From: Epiperipatus broadwayi
Lineage: Eukaryota > Onychophora > Udeonychophora > Euonychophora > Peripatidae
Assembly: GCA_028023455.1 (NCBI GenBank)
Contig: JAQFVV010000012.1
Span: forward strand, 15,574,364-15,638,363
Length of the DNA: 64,000 nucleotides
Direction: 5' to 3'
In this document: positions 51,347 to 63,700 of the stretch, piece after piece
Layout: every line of letters starts with the position of its first letter
Numbering within the stretch: position 1 is the stretch's first letter
The notes under the pieces: generated by a model
The model's input: the letters and a program-made list of their open reading frames with translations, nothing else
Told to the model about the DNA's origin: nothing
The model's database searches: none
Program-made: the position numbers and the translations under genes

Positions 51347-53561
51347 TGTAACGAGCACAGACGTTCGTTACATTGTTGTTTTTTTTTAAATTTATTAAAC
51401 ATGAAAGTAAATTAAAAAGTTCGCATTTAAAAATTTTCTTTAAGAATTAAAAATTGAAATTAAATATCATCTTAAACTCTTATATATTAATTAAATCGCA
51501 CAGATAATGAAAAATTATTAAAATAAAACTTTATTAAAGAAAAAGTATTTTAAAACTAAATTTTAAAAAGATTTGGAGATGAAATTATATCTTTAAATTT
51601 ATCTTTAAATATATTTTTGATTTGGAAAACAGGTTAATTAATCAGAAATGGAAATGATTGTTAATTAGTTAAATGTAAACCAGCCTTCGGCATTTAAATG
51701 TAAAAACACCGGTCAGATAAGAAAACAATAGAAACTGTTAGCAAATAAGAAGAAATCCCTATGGAATCGGACCTCAATGAAAAGGATCATCTCATCGATG
51801 ACGTAATGTTAAGTCAATCCTTCGAATACGTATAAAAGGAAAATTTGGAAATTATTAATTAGTGAGGAGTTATTGATGATTATTACGATGTAACAGCTAG
51901 GTGTTAGTGCTGAGGGGATTGAAAAAGACGCACAGCTTCAATCCCTTCAGTTCTGCTAAGAAAGGAAGAAAAATGAACCATCGTTTCTACATTGAGGACC
52001 AACTAAATTAAAAAACCTCCGAATGAATAAATAAAACAGCGGCCAACAGGATACCAATCTTCGGACGACGTGGGAATTCACGTTCAAACGGCAAGGAATA
52101 TATGAAGATGAACTATTTAAATAACCGTAAGAACTTTAAAATTTATGAACAGTAAATTAAAAACTTTCCAGATTTAAATAATTGCAATATTATTCTATCT
52201 GACCAACATTATTTATTAATTAGTTATAATTTTATTTAATGTATTTATTTTGTAAAATCATTTCCATTTATTTATTTTTTGTTCTTTAAGTTTTATTATG
52301 ATTTTTGTTTTCCGTTAAATTAATTATAAAAATGTTAAACTTAAGTCGGGCGTGAATGGCTGTATAGATTTGTAAAGTTATATTAGGGGAGGGTAATCTT
52401 AGGTTATTTATGTCGTTGTTAGATTGGGTCAATGGATTGGATATATTGATGTAGTTAGTAGATGTAATCGGAGATTCGCTACTGGCAGAATCGTTTATAT
52501 ATACGCCGCACTCACCCGGTTGCCTATGGAAGGAATTATAAGACGGAGAACGCAGTTCCTTTCTATGGAGTTTTTTTTTATTGTTCTTCTCGTTAGATAG
52601 ATGTAATATTCCTATCTGATTGAGAGTCAATGTCTTTTCTTAATTCTTTTGGTGCTGCCGTATTTCGTATTACATTGAATACATCGATATATCAGATGGA
52701 TTGATGCCAGTTTGACTGCGAATTTTAGCCTAAGGTTAAATAGGGATAGAATATTTTAATTTCAATGCAAATCTATGTAGTATTCATACTCGATTCTAAA
52801 TAAAAATGCATTAAATTTAAGTTGTTTATAGACGCTTGCATGGATTGTTTATCGGTTAAATATGTTTTGCGTTTTCATATTTGATCAAAATATATAGACA
52901 TTCGATAAATAATGATACCTTACGGTGAGTATCTAAAATGTATTTATTCGGATGTCTTTTAAGTTATTGGTGACAATGCAAGTATCTTATGGTGAATACT
53001 ATTGGGTTACATATAAATTTCCCTCCGCAATTGTCAGTAATCAATAATTTTATATTTTGATCGCTTATGTTTACTTTGGAATGTTTTTAACCGTGTAATC
53101 TATGTAACCGATCTATAGCAACTTATTAAAACAAGCTTTTATAATCCCATCTGTGCGAACTTAATTAAAATGTAAACTTATAATATAATAGAAATTAAAA
53201 TGTAAATTAAAATCTAAGGTAAAGTTAAAAATAATGTTAAAATGTAAAACTAATACTAAAATAATTTTAAATCTTATATATATGTGCATAAATAAATGTT
53301 TGTATGTTAATTACTGGCAGTGGCTTATTTTATTCTTTTTTTATATATATGCTCTTAGATTATCTTATTAAATCTCTGCTATTCCACTGAGCTAGTGACA
53401 TGGGCTAACGACCGGAACCAAAATATTTAAAAAAGGAAAAAAAAATTTTTTTTTTTTTTGACTTACGTATCTGCCTACTTTATAAATTTTTCTAGGTTCA
53501 AATGCCTAGATGGCGCCCTGTAGTGCAGTTTACGTTAAGTCGCATTCTCCGGATCGTTACA
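51347..53561 (+). repeat. 5' LTR of the young element
   Basis: It begins with the hairpin TGTAACGA-gcacagacgt-TCGTTACA and ends CTCCGGATCGTTACA. A 114-codon minus-strand open frame inside it recurs identically in the 3' LTR. It is a by-product of the duplication and shows no recognisable family. Confidence 0.88.
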
Positions 53562-54301
53562 ATGGCGAACCAACTCGGGCCGATCTTTAATAAACCACAA
53601 ATACCCTGAGCAAATTTTGTCAAAATGAAATATTTTTATCTGTTTACATAAAGTCGTATACTTTAAATCTGATAAAAGCACTGCCAGAAAGAAATAGCAC
53701 ATATATTAAAAACCAACGGAAAGATATAAAAAAATTTTAAAACTAATTTTTGTTAAAAAAAAAAAAGTCAAAAGGTTGCAATAAATATGTTTTTGTTTTT
53801 TTTTGTTGATATATATTATGCTTTAACGTGTATAGGCGCGCACAGCCACGTAAGTTTATGATCGAAATGTGGTGCCTTACGATGAGTACCTTTGGGAATT
53901 ACTTAAGTGTAACCCTATTTATGCATTTCAATCAGTCATAAATAAGTTGGTGGTATTTATAATTGTTCTGCAAATATACACGTTTAAACCCATTATTTCT
54001 TAAAACATATTTATCTCAATGCAACCTTCTTTAAATAAATAATTTATAAAATAACTTGCTTGTCATGCCGTGTGTAAAAATAAAATGGATAAAAAAAAAA
54101 GTTAGAACTCTTGTGGGGAGGGGTGTAAACGTAAATGGTCCTTGGGTAGGCGATAGTCAACATTTTCCTTTTCTTTTTGTATATAGTCTTTATACTAACC
54201 AAATGTTTTGTAAATTTTGTTAATCGTGTACCGTAATTACTAACCCTAAGTAAAATTTTTTTTTTTTTTTGATCATTTTTTTTTAAGTAACTTTACTGAT
54301 A
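53562..54301 (+). other. interior of the young LTR element, non-coding
   Basis: It starts ATGGCGAACCAACTCGGGCC directly after the 5' LTR. The TGG one base in is where a primer-binding site complementary to a tRNA 3' CCA is expected, but the tRNA could not be named. A purine-rich TGTGGGGAGGGG lies at about 54113, some 190 bp before the 3' LTR rather than next to it, and the bases adjoining the LTR (TTTACTGATA) are not a polypurine tract. No coding frame. Confidence 0.65.
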
Positions 54302-56518
54302 TGTAACGAGCACAGACGTTCGTTACATTGTTGTTTTTTTTTAAATTTATTAAACATGAAAGTAAATTAAAAAGTTCGCATTTAAAAATTTTCTTTAAGA
54401 ATTAAAAATTGAAATTAAATATCATCTTAAACTCTTATATATTAATTAAATCGCACAGATAATGAAAAATTATTAAAATAAAACTTTATTAAAGAAAAAG
54501 TATTTTAAAACTAAATTTTAAAAAGATTTGGAGATGAAATTATATCTTTAAATTTATCTTTAAATATATTTTTGATTTGGAAAACAGGTTAATTAATCAG
54601 AAATGGAAATGATTGTTAATTAGTTAAATGTAAACCAGCCTTCGGCATTTAAATGTAAAAACACCGGTCAGATAAGAAAACAATAGAAACTGTTAGCAAA
54701 TAAGAAGAAATCCCTATGGAATCGGACCTCAACGAAAAGGATCATCTCATCGATGACGTAATGTTAAGTCAATCCTTCGAATACGTATAAAAGGAAAATT
54801 TGGAAATTATTAATTAGTGAGGAGTTATTGATGATTATTACGATGTAACAGCTAGGTGTTAGTGCTGAGGGGATTGAAAAAGACGCACAGCTTCAATCCC
54901 TTCAGTTCTGCTAAGAAAGGAAGAAAAATGAGCCATCGTTTCTACATTGAGGACCAACTAAATTAAAAAACCTCCGAATGAATAAATAAAACAACGGCTA
55001 AATGGATACCAATCTTCGGACGACGTGGGAATTCACGTTCAAACGGCAAGGAATATATGAAGATGAACTATTTAAATAACCGTAAGAACTTTAAAATTTA
55101 TGAACAGTAAATTAAAAACTTTCCAGATTTAAATAATTGCAATATTATTCTATCTGACCAACATTATTTATTAATTAGTTATAATTTTATTTAATGTATT
55201 TATTTTGTAAAATCATTTCCATTTATTTATTTTTTGTTCTTTAAGTTTTATTATGATTTTTGTTTTCCGTTAAATTAATTATAAAAATGTTAAACTTAAG
55301 TCGGGCGTGAATGGCTGTATAGATTTGTAAAGTTATATTAGGGGAGGGTAATCTTAGGTTATTTATGTCGTTGTTAGATTGGGTCAATGGATTGGATATA
55401 TTGATGTAGTTAGTAGATGTAATCGGAGATTCGCTACTGGCAGAATCATTTATATATACTCCGCACTCACCCGGTTGCCTATGGAAGGAATTATAAGACG
55501 GAGAACGCAGTTCCTTTCTATGGAGTTTTTTTTTATTGTTCTTCTCGTTAGATAGATGTAATATTCCTATCTGATTGAGAGTCAATGTCTTTTCTTAATT
55601 CTTTTGGTGCTGCCGTATTTCGTATTACATTGAATACATCGATATATCAGATGGATTGATGCCAGTTTGACTGCGAATTTTAGCCTAAGGTTAAATAGGG
55701 ATAGAATATTTTAATTTCAATGCAAATCTATGTAGTATTCATACTCGATTCTAAATAAAAATGCATTAAATTTAAGTTGTTTATAGACGTTTGCATGGAT
55801 TGTTTATCGGTTAAATATGTTTTGCGTTTTCATATTTGATCAAAATATATAGACATTCGATAAATAATGATACCTTACGGTGAGTATCTAAAATGTATTT
55901 ATTCGGATGTCTTTTAAGTTATTGGTGACAATGCAAGTATCTTATGGTGAATACTATTGGGTTACATATAAATTTCCCTCCGCAATTGTCAGTAATCAAT
56001 AATTTTATATTTTGATCGCTTATGTTTACTTTGGAATGTTTTTAACCGTGTAATCTATGTAACCGATCTATAGCAACTTATTAAAACAAGCTTTTATAAT
56101 CCCATCTGTGTGAACTTAATTAAAATGTAAACTTATAATATAATAGAAATTAAAATGTAAATTAAAATCTAAGGTAAAGTTAAAAATAATGTTAAAATGT
56201 AAAACTAATACTAAAATAATTTTAAATCTTATATATATGTGCATAAATAAATGTTTGTATGTTAATTACTGGCAGTGGCTTATTTTATTCTTTTTTTATA
56301 TATATGCTCTTAGATTATCTTATTAAATCTCTGCTATTCCACTGAGCTAGTGACATGGGCTAACGACCGGAACCAAAATATTTAAAAAAGGAAAAAAAAA
56401 ATTTTTTTTTTTTTTTGACTTACGTATCTGCCTACTTTATAAATTTTTCTAGGTTCAAATGCCTAGATGGCGCCCTGTAGTGCAGTTTACGTTAAGTCAC
56501 ATTCTCCGGATCGTTACA
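54302..56518 (+). repeat. 3' LTR of the young element
   Basis: Direct repeat of 51347-53561. Differences include a cluster near 54990 (acaacggctaaatgg against acagcggccaacagg), two near 55448-55460, and single changes near 55789, 56109 and 56498, plus homopolymer length near 56400. Confidence 0.88.
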
Positions 56519-59082
56519 GTATTTTGTGTTGTCGTATTTTCGTGCTACATTGAATACATAAATGTATCAGATGGGTTGACGCCGGTTTGACTGTGAACTT
56601 TTAAGCCTAAGGTTAAATAAGGGATAGAATATTTTCTTTTCAAATGCAGATCTATGTAGTCTATTCATACTCGACAATCTTAAAATAAATATAAATTCAT
56701 CTTTAGATGATTTAAAATTTTAAAATAATAAGTTAAATTAACAGAATATTAAAATCTAAAAAAATAATTAATGTTGTTCCTCAAAATTTAAAAATGATTC
56801 AAAATTATATATGTGTGTAAATAAATATTTTTATGTGTTAATTTCTGGCAGTAGCTTTTATTTATTTAAGATATAAATTAAGATATAGATTATTATCTCT
56901 GCGTCTCCACTGAGCTAGTGACTTGGGCTAACAATCTAAATATTAAATAAAGTGGAATCTTATCAGCGCGTATCTGCCTACTTTATAAATTTTTCTAGGC
57001 TCAAATGCCTAGATGGTGCCCTGGTAGTTGCAGATACGATTGACTGCTGTCTCCACCTTCATTTGGATCATTATACTTGTAAATGTAAATCATTGGAAAT
57101 CCTGCCATCTGCCTATCATCGTAAACTATTGCTTTAAGGACCTGTTGACCATTATCAGAAATCTTAAATGCGACTCTCAACTGAAGAATGGACACCCAGA
57201 AAAGAAACAAAGAATGACCTGTTCAGAGTAATGCATATGGCCTGTCTTCTAAATGTAAGCTTACTGATATGTAATAATCTTATACGTTTTCTGAAACAAA
57301 GATATTTTGTTATATATATATTAAATGTTTTATATCAAATATTTCTTAAATGTAATAAAGATTTTAAACATAATTAGTACGTTAATCATTATATTTAAAT
57401 TGTTCAAACGTAATGTACTACTATTAAATGTTAGGGAATCAATAAATAAAAGATTTTAGATGTATGTCTTCTCATAATATATACATAATTATTTTTATAG
57501 CTATAATCATTTACTTACTTATTATGCAGGTGTGTGTGAGTTTCGGCCAAAATTATGCGTCCAATAATATAGAGGGTTTTTAAAGTAAATAATTCTTTTA
57601 TGGTGATGAAATAACAAATTCTAACAAATTTAGAATTAGATCTTATTAGCTTATTTTACAGAAATGTATGGGTAAGAGACTTTATATGTATCATAGAAAT
57701 TACGCAAATGAAATTGTCTTACTTTCTTACTGATGAATGATCCATGTGCTCCAATGGTGCCATCACCACCACCCCCTAAAATACTGAATTAGAACGGGTT
57801 GGGCAAATATCTCAAATGAACATACGAGGAATCAATGTGTAAAGGTTACTAGTGTAATTCTTACTTCATCTAGTAGATTGGCGCTTGAGATCGATAAGTC
57901 GATGCTCATAAATATACCGGGGTCAATTAAATATATCTATCTTAAAGGAGTTATGTTATCAGAGAAAATATAGCGAGTAGTTAGTCACAATTGTCTGAGA
58001 CATTGGTAATAGGTCTATTCATTCTGATAATACTAGTTAATACAATTTGGGGTAGAACTGTTATCTGTATTGCATCTCTCATTAAATTATTTTTTTTTTG
58101 CCAATTAATAAAATGAATATTAAATTCATATCACTAAATGGTGTGAACTAAGAATTTGGTTACAGATTTATGGCAACTATACGTTAAATAGAGGGTATGC
58201 CCATTACAATATATACAGTTTAACAAAATAATTTTGATGAAATATCAAATTCTATGCTCCTGTCATAAGCATGTGTTTTATACTTTGGTAGGTTAGTTTA
58301 GTAATGTATGTTCATTTAATCATAGAAGTAAGTTTAATGTTTTTCTATGTAAGCAGTTATTTATTTTGTCAAATATTAATATTTGCTAATTTGTGATTCA
58401 TTGATTGTGCTAGTTTTTTTGTTTTTTTTTGTTTAGTAATTTATTTTGCTGTCATACATTAGATATGCTATTTTAAAAGTAAAATACTTTAATATTCTTT
58501 TAAGTTTTTTATTACATTGATTTTTGGGGCATTTTCCCAATTAGTAATATCTTTGATATTTGATTTTGAGAGTTATTTGAATTTTTGTTTTTAGTCACAT
58601 TATTATGTTAATTTTTTGGTCATTTCCTAATTACTATAATTCACAAAATATTGTTTTTTGATGTGCTATATTTTAGAAGTAAATACTGTAGTATTGTTCT
58701 TAATTTTGTATGCTAATGTTTTTTATTTCGTAACAACTAATACTTGCTAAATATTCTTTTTTTGATATTTGATTTTTTTTTTTTTGTTTTAACTATGCGG
58801 TGCACTAATTTTTTTTTGTAATTTTTTAATTACTAATATTTTTGACACTTGATTGCCAGTTATTTTAATTTTTTGGTCATGTGATTATGTTTATTTCTAT
58901 GACAGTTGTGTTTTTTGGGAGATGAAAACTGCAATTTTTTAACTATTTTTGATAAAATAACTAGATCAATAGGTAGTGGTAGGGTATTATCTGACATTCT
59001 TAATCTCTGTTGTGTCAATGGTGATTTTGACTCCCCTTAAAAACCAAAATGGGTGGAGAGTGCACACTAAATTAGTACCAAA

Positions 59083-60629
59083 AATACTGTATAATTGATT
59101 CATCTTTTTTAAGAAAAGTATAGCATGCTGATTTAAAAATATGTAATCAACTTCCACATAAAATTTTTATGTTTACATTCTCATTCATTAGAAAGATTGA
59201 AGTTTTATTTTTAGTTATGTTATTAGAAAAAATTAAAATAAAACTGATGACCTATGTCAATTAGATTTAATAATTGAGAAATATTTATTTAAATTTAGTA
59301 TTTTTATTTTATTTTAAAATGTGTTCATATATTAATTTATTTGCTGTATCATATTTGTTTTTTATTTTATTTTTTTAATAATGTACATATTTAAGATTAA
59401 ACAAAAAAATTTTGTTAAAACTTGTATTTTATGCTGGGATGTTAAAATCTGGCAGTCATTAAAAGTTAATGGTCATTTTTGTAATTTTATTCTGATAATA
59501 AAAGTTGTTGAATTATAGGAATATGAATTAACAGTATTTTACTTGTACTGTTTTTTTAATTCTTTTTAATTGTCCATTTTTCAGCTTCATATACATAGCT
59601 GTCTAAAATAGAAATCCAATGCAAACATGTTTTAGAATGATACTTCTTATAAATTATTAATAAACATTTGAGTTTTATGAAGAAAATCTAACTTTTTTAC
59701 ACTTTTTAATTGATTTTTTTTTTGTGTGTGTGTTATCTTCATTAGAGTATTATTAGAGACAATTATATATGAATATGTGTAAGTATATATCTACTGTATG
59801 TACAAATACATATATACATTATGAATCAGAAAATTTAATCATCTATTGACTCATAAAATAAGATATAAAGTGTTATATTATAAACTATAACAAGTTTCAC
59901 AGGAATAGTTTCAAGAAAGACATCTTCATCAATTATACCAAGTTCTAAACACCACTATCCACAAATCAGATTTGAAAAGATCATGTTGAATAATTGTGTG
60001 TAAATTATGTTTCATGGATTAAAATAAAGGAAGTAAAATTATCTTAATATAAATGTGATTCAAATTCTCTGCTTTGTGCTGAATGATGTTTAGGACTTGA
60101 GACTCATCTTGTGAATGTTATGTTATCATAGTTTATAATTTACAATTCAGATATTCTATATAAAATCTTATTTTCATAATAAGCAAATAGAGAATATTAA
60201 ATATTTTTATTCATATGATATTATAAGATATAGTTTGATGATGTAATACTTGCTTAATTGATTGTTATTTATATATAGCCCCACACATATTTCGTTTATT
60301 TACTAAGACTAACCTCAAGAATGTGCGTGTAAAAATAATATTAAAAAATTCTTTGTAAACTCTCCTCCTGCCTTTTTTTTTAAAAAAATATTTATTGTCA
60401 ATAAATTTATTTTGCAACTAGTTCTTAAGTAGAATAAGACAAGTTATTAAATACTATTATATAAGATATAATGTTGTAAGCCATTAATACATAGCTCAGA
60501 TTGCATGTAGATAAATATCCACTATAGTTGCCTAGAAAAGAAATTGTTGTATAAAATTGTTGTGTTAAGTAATAAGAGTAAAATAATTTGTCAATGTATT
60601 TTTTAACTTTTAAAATTATATTATTTTAG
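59083..60629. other. intron sequence before the downstream exon
   Basis: AT-rich sequence with no recognised element. It ends at the acceptor TTATATTATTTTAG at 60629. Confidence 0.5.
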
Positions 60630-60788
60630 GATAAAGCATGTGCTGATTTAGATGGAGAAAATAATTCTGATAATCCTGTGAATGATGATGATGAATGTTG
60701 TACAGAAAAAAATGCTGATGATGAATGCTTTACAGAAAAAAATGAAATTTTTAAAAATAAACAGCAAGCAATTTTAGAAAAAGACAAG
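60630..60788 (+). CDS. RPAP3: RPAP3-like coding exon preceding a TPR domain
   Basis: This 159-nt exon encodes 53 residues, is phase 0 at both ends, and is followed by gtattg as donor. It begins DKACADLDGEN, which continues the WEKFDI end of the upstream exon as in RPAP3 (D-K-A-x-x-E/D-L-D). It then has a low-complexity acidic linker and ends NKQQAILEKDK. In RPAP3 an (N-K)-Q-Q-A-I-x-E-K-D-x-G-N segment leads straight into a TPR repeat, so the next exon should begin with G-N. The linker carries a 10-residue tandem duplication, DDECCTEKN followed by DDECFTEKN. The following TPR exon is not in the window. Confidence 0.85.
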
Positions 60789-63700
60789 GTATTGTTACTT
60801 TCAGTGCATCTTTTTATTTATTGATTGATTATAGTTCTTAATTTAAATATTTTTGATTATGGAGACTTAGGTTGTGTACATGCAAATATTCATTAAAACT
60901 AATCATGTTGCATAATACTTGTAAATAACATTTATTTTAAATGCATATTTTGTAGTTATTTATTTGTAAGTTTGCTTACATATACTATTTTTATATTGTA
61001 ATCTTTTAAAAAGAAAAAAGAGTTTTGATTGTTTTTATAGGTTTGTTATATATATATTTAATAATAATTAATGAATGCAATTAAATATAAATTATGATTT
61101 AGTCTTCAGTCATGCCAGAAATTGAAATTATTTGATTTTTTGTTAGCCATTTTCAAAAGTTTTTGCCATTTTTGGTTGTTATTATTAAATAATTATTTAT
61201 TGTAGAAATTATTTCTACTTAGATATGAACTCTAGGTTACTAATCTATTTGTATTGTTTAGATTAAAAGAATGCTTTAGAATTAAAAAGTAAATAATGAA
61301 AAGAAATATCAAATTATTTATATTAAACTTATTGACATTAATTATGTATGAAAATTCTGTTTGCATATAATCTTATTCAAAAATTGATAGTTTTCATGGC
61401 ATCAATGCAGTTCCAAATTTGTTGTCTAAAAGTAGAATAAAGCTACAGTGCTGTTATTTTTCATGTAATTTTGAGACTGTAAATTTGAAAACATTATGGT
61501 TGTCATAATTTTAACCAAAAGAACTATAAATACAGTGACAGATGTAACCTGATCAAACCTTTTCACAATGTGAGACATAACCAAATAGATTTTGATAGTA
61601 GATTAAGTTATTTAATTAATTGTTATCATTGATTTGTTAGATCACTTTTTAAAATATAGAATTGATTGTGATAATCAAAGCATTTATTTCATTAATGATT
61701 TTCATGAATCACTAGAGTTATTCTGTTTTTAATAATGGAATCATAGTACTTTCCTAACAAATAATTGTCCTACATTGGACTTTCTTAGCAAAACACCTTA
61801 AAACTAGCACATGATATTGTTATTGCATACACATTTGTATTTTACTTTAGTAATTTTCATGATCCTTTTTGTGTTTATAATTGATTATTGTTTGATATAC
61901 TGTAACAGTTGGTCGAATATACCCGGATGTCCCGGTCTGAAAATACATCTGAACACACAAATCAACTTCATCAATCAGCTGGTTCGTCCACAACCTATAA
62001 TTAAAATTACATCCAATCTAAAAATGCTAGTACACATATCTTTCATATCCTAAAATTGATAGTGCCAAATGCAACAGTCCAGTCCATCCATGTATATAGG
62101 AGAAAGAGAGCAAGCTCGCATCTAACTACTGTTGGACCTAGGGTCTTCATGTAGGATGCTAGAGAAACATGATGAAATACCTGACTCATGATTACATCCA
62201 TCTTTAATAGACTAGCCTAAGCATTATCCATCAAATCTACATGTAATTTAAATCAGTTCATCTAACATCTCACCACTCTTTTTCAAAACCGTTGCCTCAG
62301 ATATTCGAAGTCAGGAAGAATTCACATTCGACTCTCTTAACAGGTATGTATCTATGTAAACTGTTAATCAACAACTAAAATAATACATCCTATCTATTAG
62401 AAAGAAATAACCTTTATTTAATATTCTCTCACATGCTTATTAAACAATAATGTGTATGTGTGTATGTGTAAAGTATTGGCTATAAGATGGAATGTAAATG
62501 CTGGATTGAATGTAAATGCTGGACTGAATGTAAATTCTGGATCAACAAAACTACAGAGATTTTGTCAATTAACAAACTTCATAATATTTATTTACAAAAA
62601 AATAAGATATATTCAAACATAAAATAAATTCTCCATCAATTTAGAATAGAAAAATTTCAATAAAGAAAAATATTTACAAATGCCCATAAATTACTTGGAT
62701 ATATCCCTATGTCCTTACAGTTTTTATGTCTGTGATGAGTATTTATCATTTCTTTACTTAAACAATTTAAAACTAATCACCCTTACTTTTCATGATAGAC
62801 ACCCATAATATAGACATCTATATATCCAAGATAATAATAAAAAAATTATTAATTAAAAGTGAGATTGCTAATTCAATAAAAATTTAAATGCAACCTCAGA
62901 TATTGTATGCAATATCTAGTGTGGAAAAAGTATAATAATAAAACAACACATAATATGGTAGGAAAGAAAATTATAAAGAATACTATTTTAAAGTGTTAAT
63001 CATTTACTCATCATATCTTAAGAATACTATTAGTAACTCATATATAATAAATAGTCATGTCATGTTATAGCATTGTTTATTTCAGTGGCTTTAAACAAAG
63101 GAAACTTACCGTTTAAGTATTCTATTGGAGCACTTAATTTTATGTGCATAGTTGATAATCACATATTTTGATAGAAAATAAGTTACCTAGATTTGATTAA
63201 AAACAAAAAGAAAATAGACTTTTCAACCTTCTCCCTTCTCTACTCTCTTGATATTTTCTTATGTTGGATTGTTCCCTGTTAAATTAGAAATAGCATTTCC
63301 CCAAATATAAGATCAAGATAATAAATAAAAATAAAAAATACAGATTTATACAACAGAAAATAAAACATAATTTTACAATCTTTTATGAATTGATATGTTA
63401 AAGCATAATTATTTTTCAGAGTCCTCTTTACACAAAGTTCTTACGGTTTATGCATTTTTTATTATAGATATTGAAGAACTTCTGATTAATTTTATATAAC
63501 ACATCCTGAATTTATTTAAGTTGGCAGTAGGTAGTTTTATATTACTTCTCACGTAGATTTTCATCTTGTGTGGATCCAACTTCTCAGGCACTTAAATTGT
63601 AGACAGTTAAATATTAATACTCATATGGCCATAGTAGATAAAAGAAAATGCTCCACCCCAATGACAATTAAGTCTTCTAGCCGATGCATTTCATATTTTA

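Larger units (their letters stand above)
51347..56518 (+). mobile_element. young complete non-autonomous LTR retrotransposon
   Basis: This 5172-bp element has two direct repeats of 2215 and 2217 bp that start TGTAACGAGC and end GGATCGTTACA. They enclose a 740-bp interior, with GTAT duplicated outside (51343-51346 and 56519-56522). By eye the LTRs differ at about a dozen positions (near 0.5 %), so insertion is recent. No gag, protease, RT or integrase frame is present anywhere. A 4-bp duplication and TG..CA ends fit a Ty3/Gypsy-type integrase supplied in trans, which is inference. Confidence 0.88.
49834..57075 (+). mobile_element. old solo LTR, family A (copy A0), interrupted
   Basis: It starts TGTAACGATATATAAATATG and ends TTTGGATCATTATA, with CTTG at 49830-49833 and 57076-57079. 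It is interrupted at 51346/56519 by the young family A element. Without that it is about 2.07 kb. It matches the young LTR throughout with many substitutions, for example around AAGTCGGGCGTGAATGGC near 51006. The 5' hairpin keeps the exact 8-bp stem TGTAACGA/TCGTTACA with an unrelated 12-base loop. Confidence 0.82.
49056..58208. mobile_element. solo LTR-like insertion, family C, with nested elements
   Basis: It starts AGTAACAGG, ends TGCCCATTACA, and has ATAT on both sides (49052-49055 and 58209-58212). Removing it rejoins the E2 right arm, shown by comparison with E1. The first 32 bases form a hairpin, GTAACAGG...CCTGTTAC. Without the nested family A sequence it is about 1.9 kb. The loop holds a B-box-like GGTTCAAACCC, so a tRNA-like origin of the tip is an alternative reading. 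Confidence 0.65.
29808..59074. mobile_element. giant foldback element E2, heavily nested
   Basis: The left tip TTTAGTATGTGCTCTCCACC at 29809 and the right tip GGTGGAGAGTGCACACTAAA ending at 59071 are inverted. The centre is at about 35495, where CAATTCATAGATAGGTAAAAG matches the E1 centre. Left-arm pieces are 29808-30090, 31272-32570 and 35066-35495. Right-arm pieces are 35496-35565, 47400-49055 and 58213-59074. The rest are later insertions. E1 and E2 lie 12 bp apart, and the pair is bracketed by GTACCAAA (24579-24586 and 59075-59082). Confidence 0.7.
1720..60629 (+). other. RPAP3-like intron of about 58.9 kb, filled with transposons
   Basis: The intron runs from the gtaagt donor at 1720 to the tattttag acceptor ending at 60629. 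Both flanking exons are phase 0, and the joined peptide reads ...WEKFDI/DKACADLD..., as expected for RPAP3. All mobile elements listed here lie inside it on both strands. Much of its length comes from insertions dated relative to one another by nesting and target duplications. No other well-supported host gene was found within it. Confidence 0.8.

Noticed and set aside
52286-55585. Identical 114-codon minus-strand frames at 52286-52630 and 55241-55585
   Set aside because: They are identical because they lie in the two LTRs of one young element. No family match, splice sites or neighbours support a gene.
62280-62341. Possible short exon between CCTCAG and GTATGT
   Set aside because: The translated frame does not begin with the G-N expected after EKDK and shows no TPR residues.
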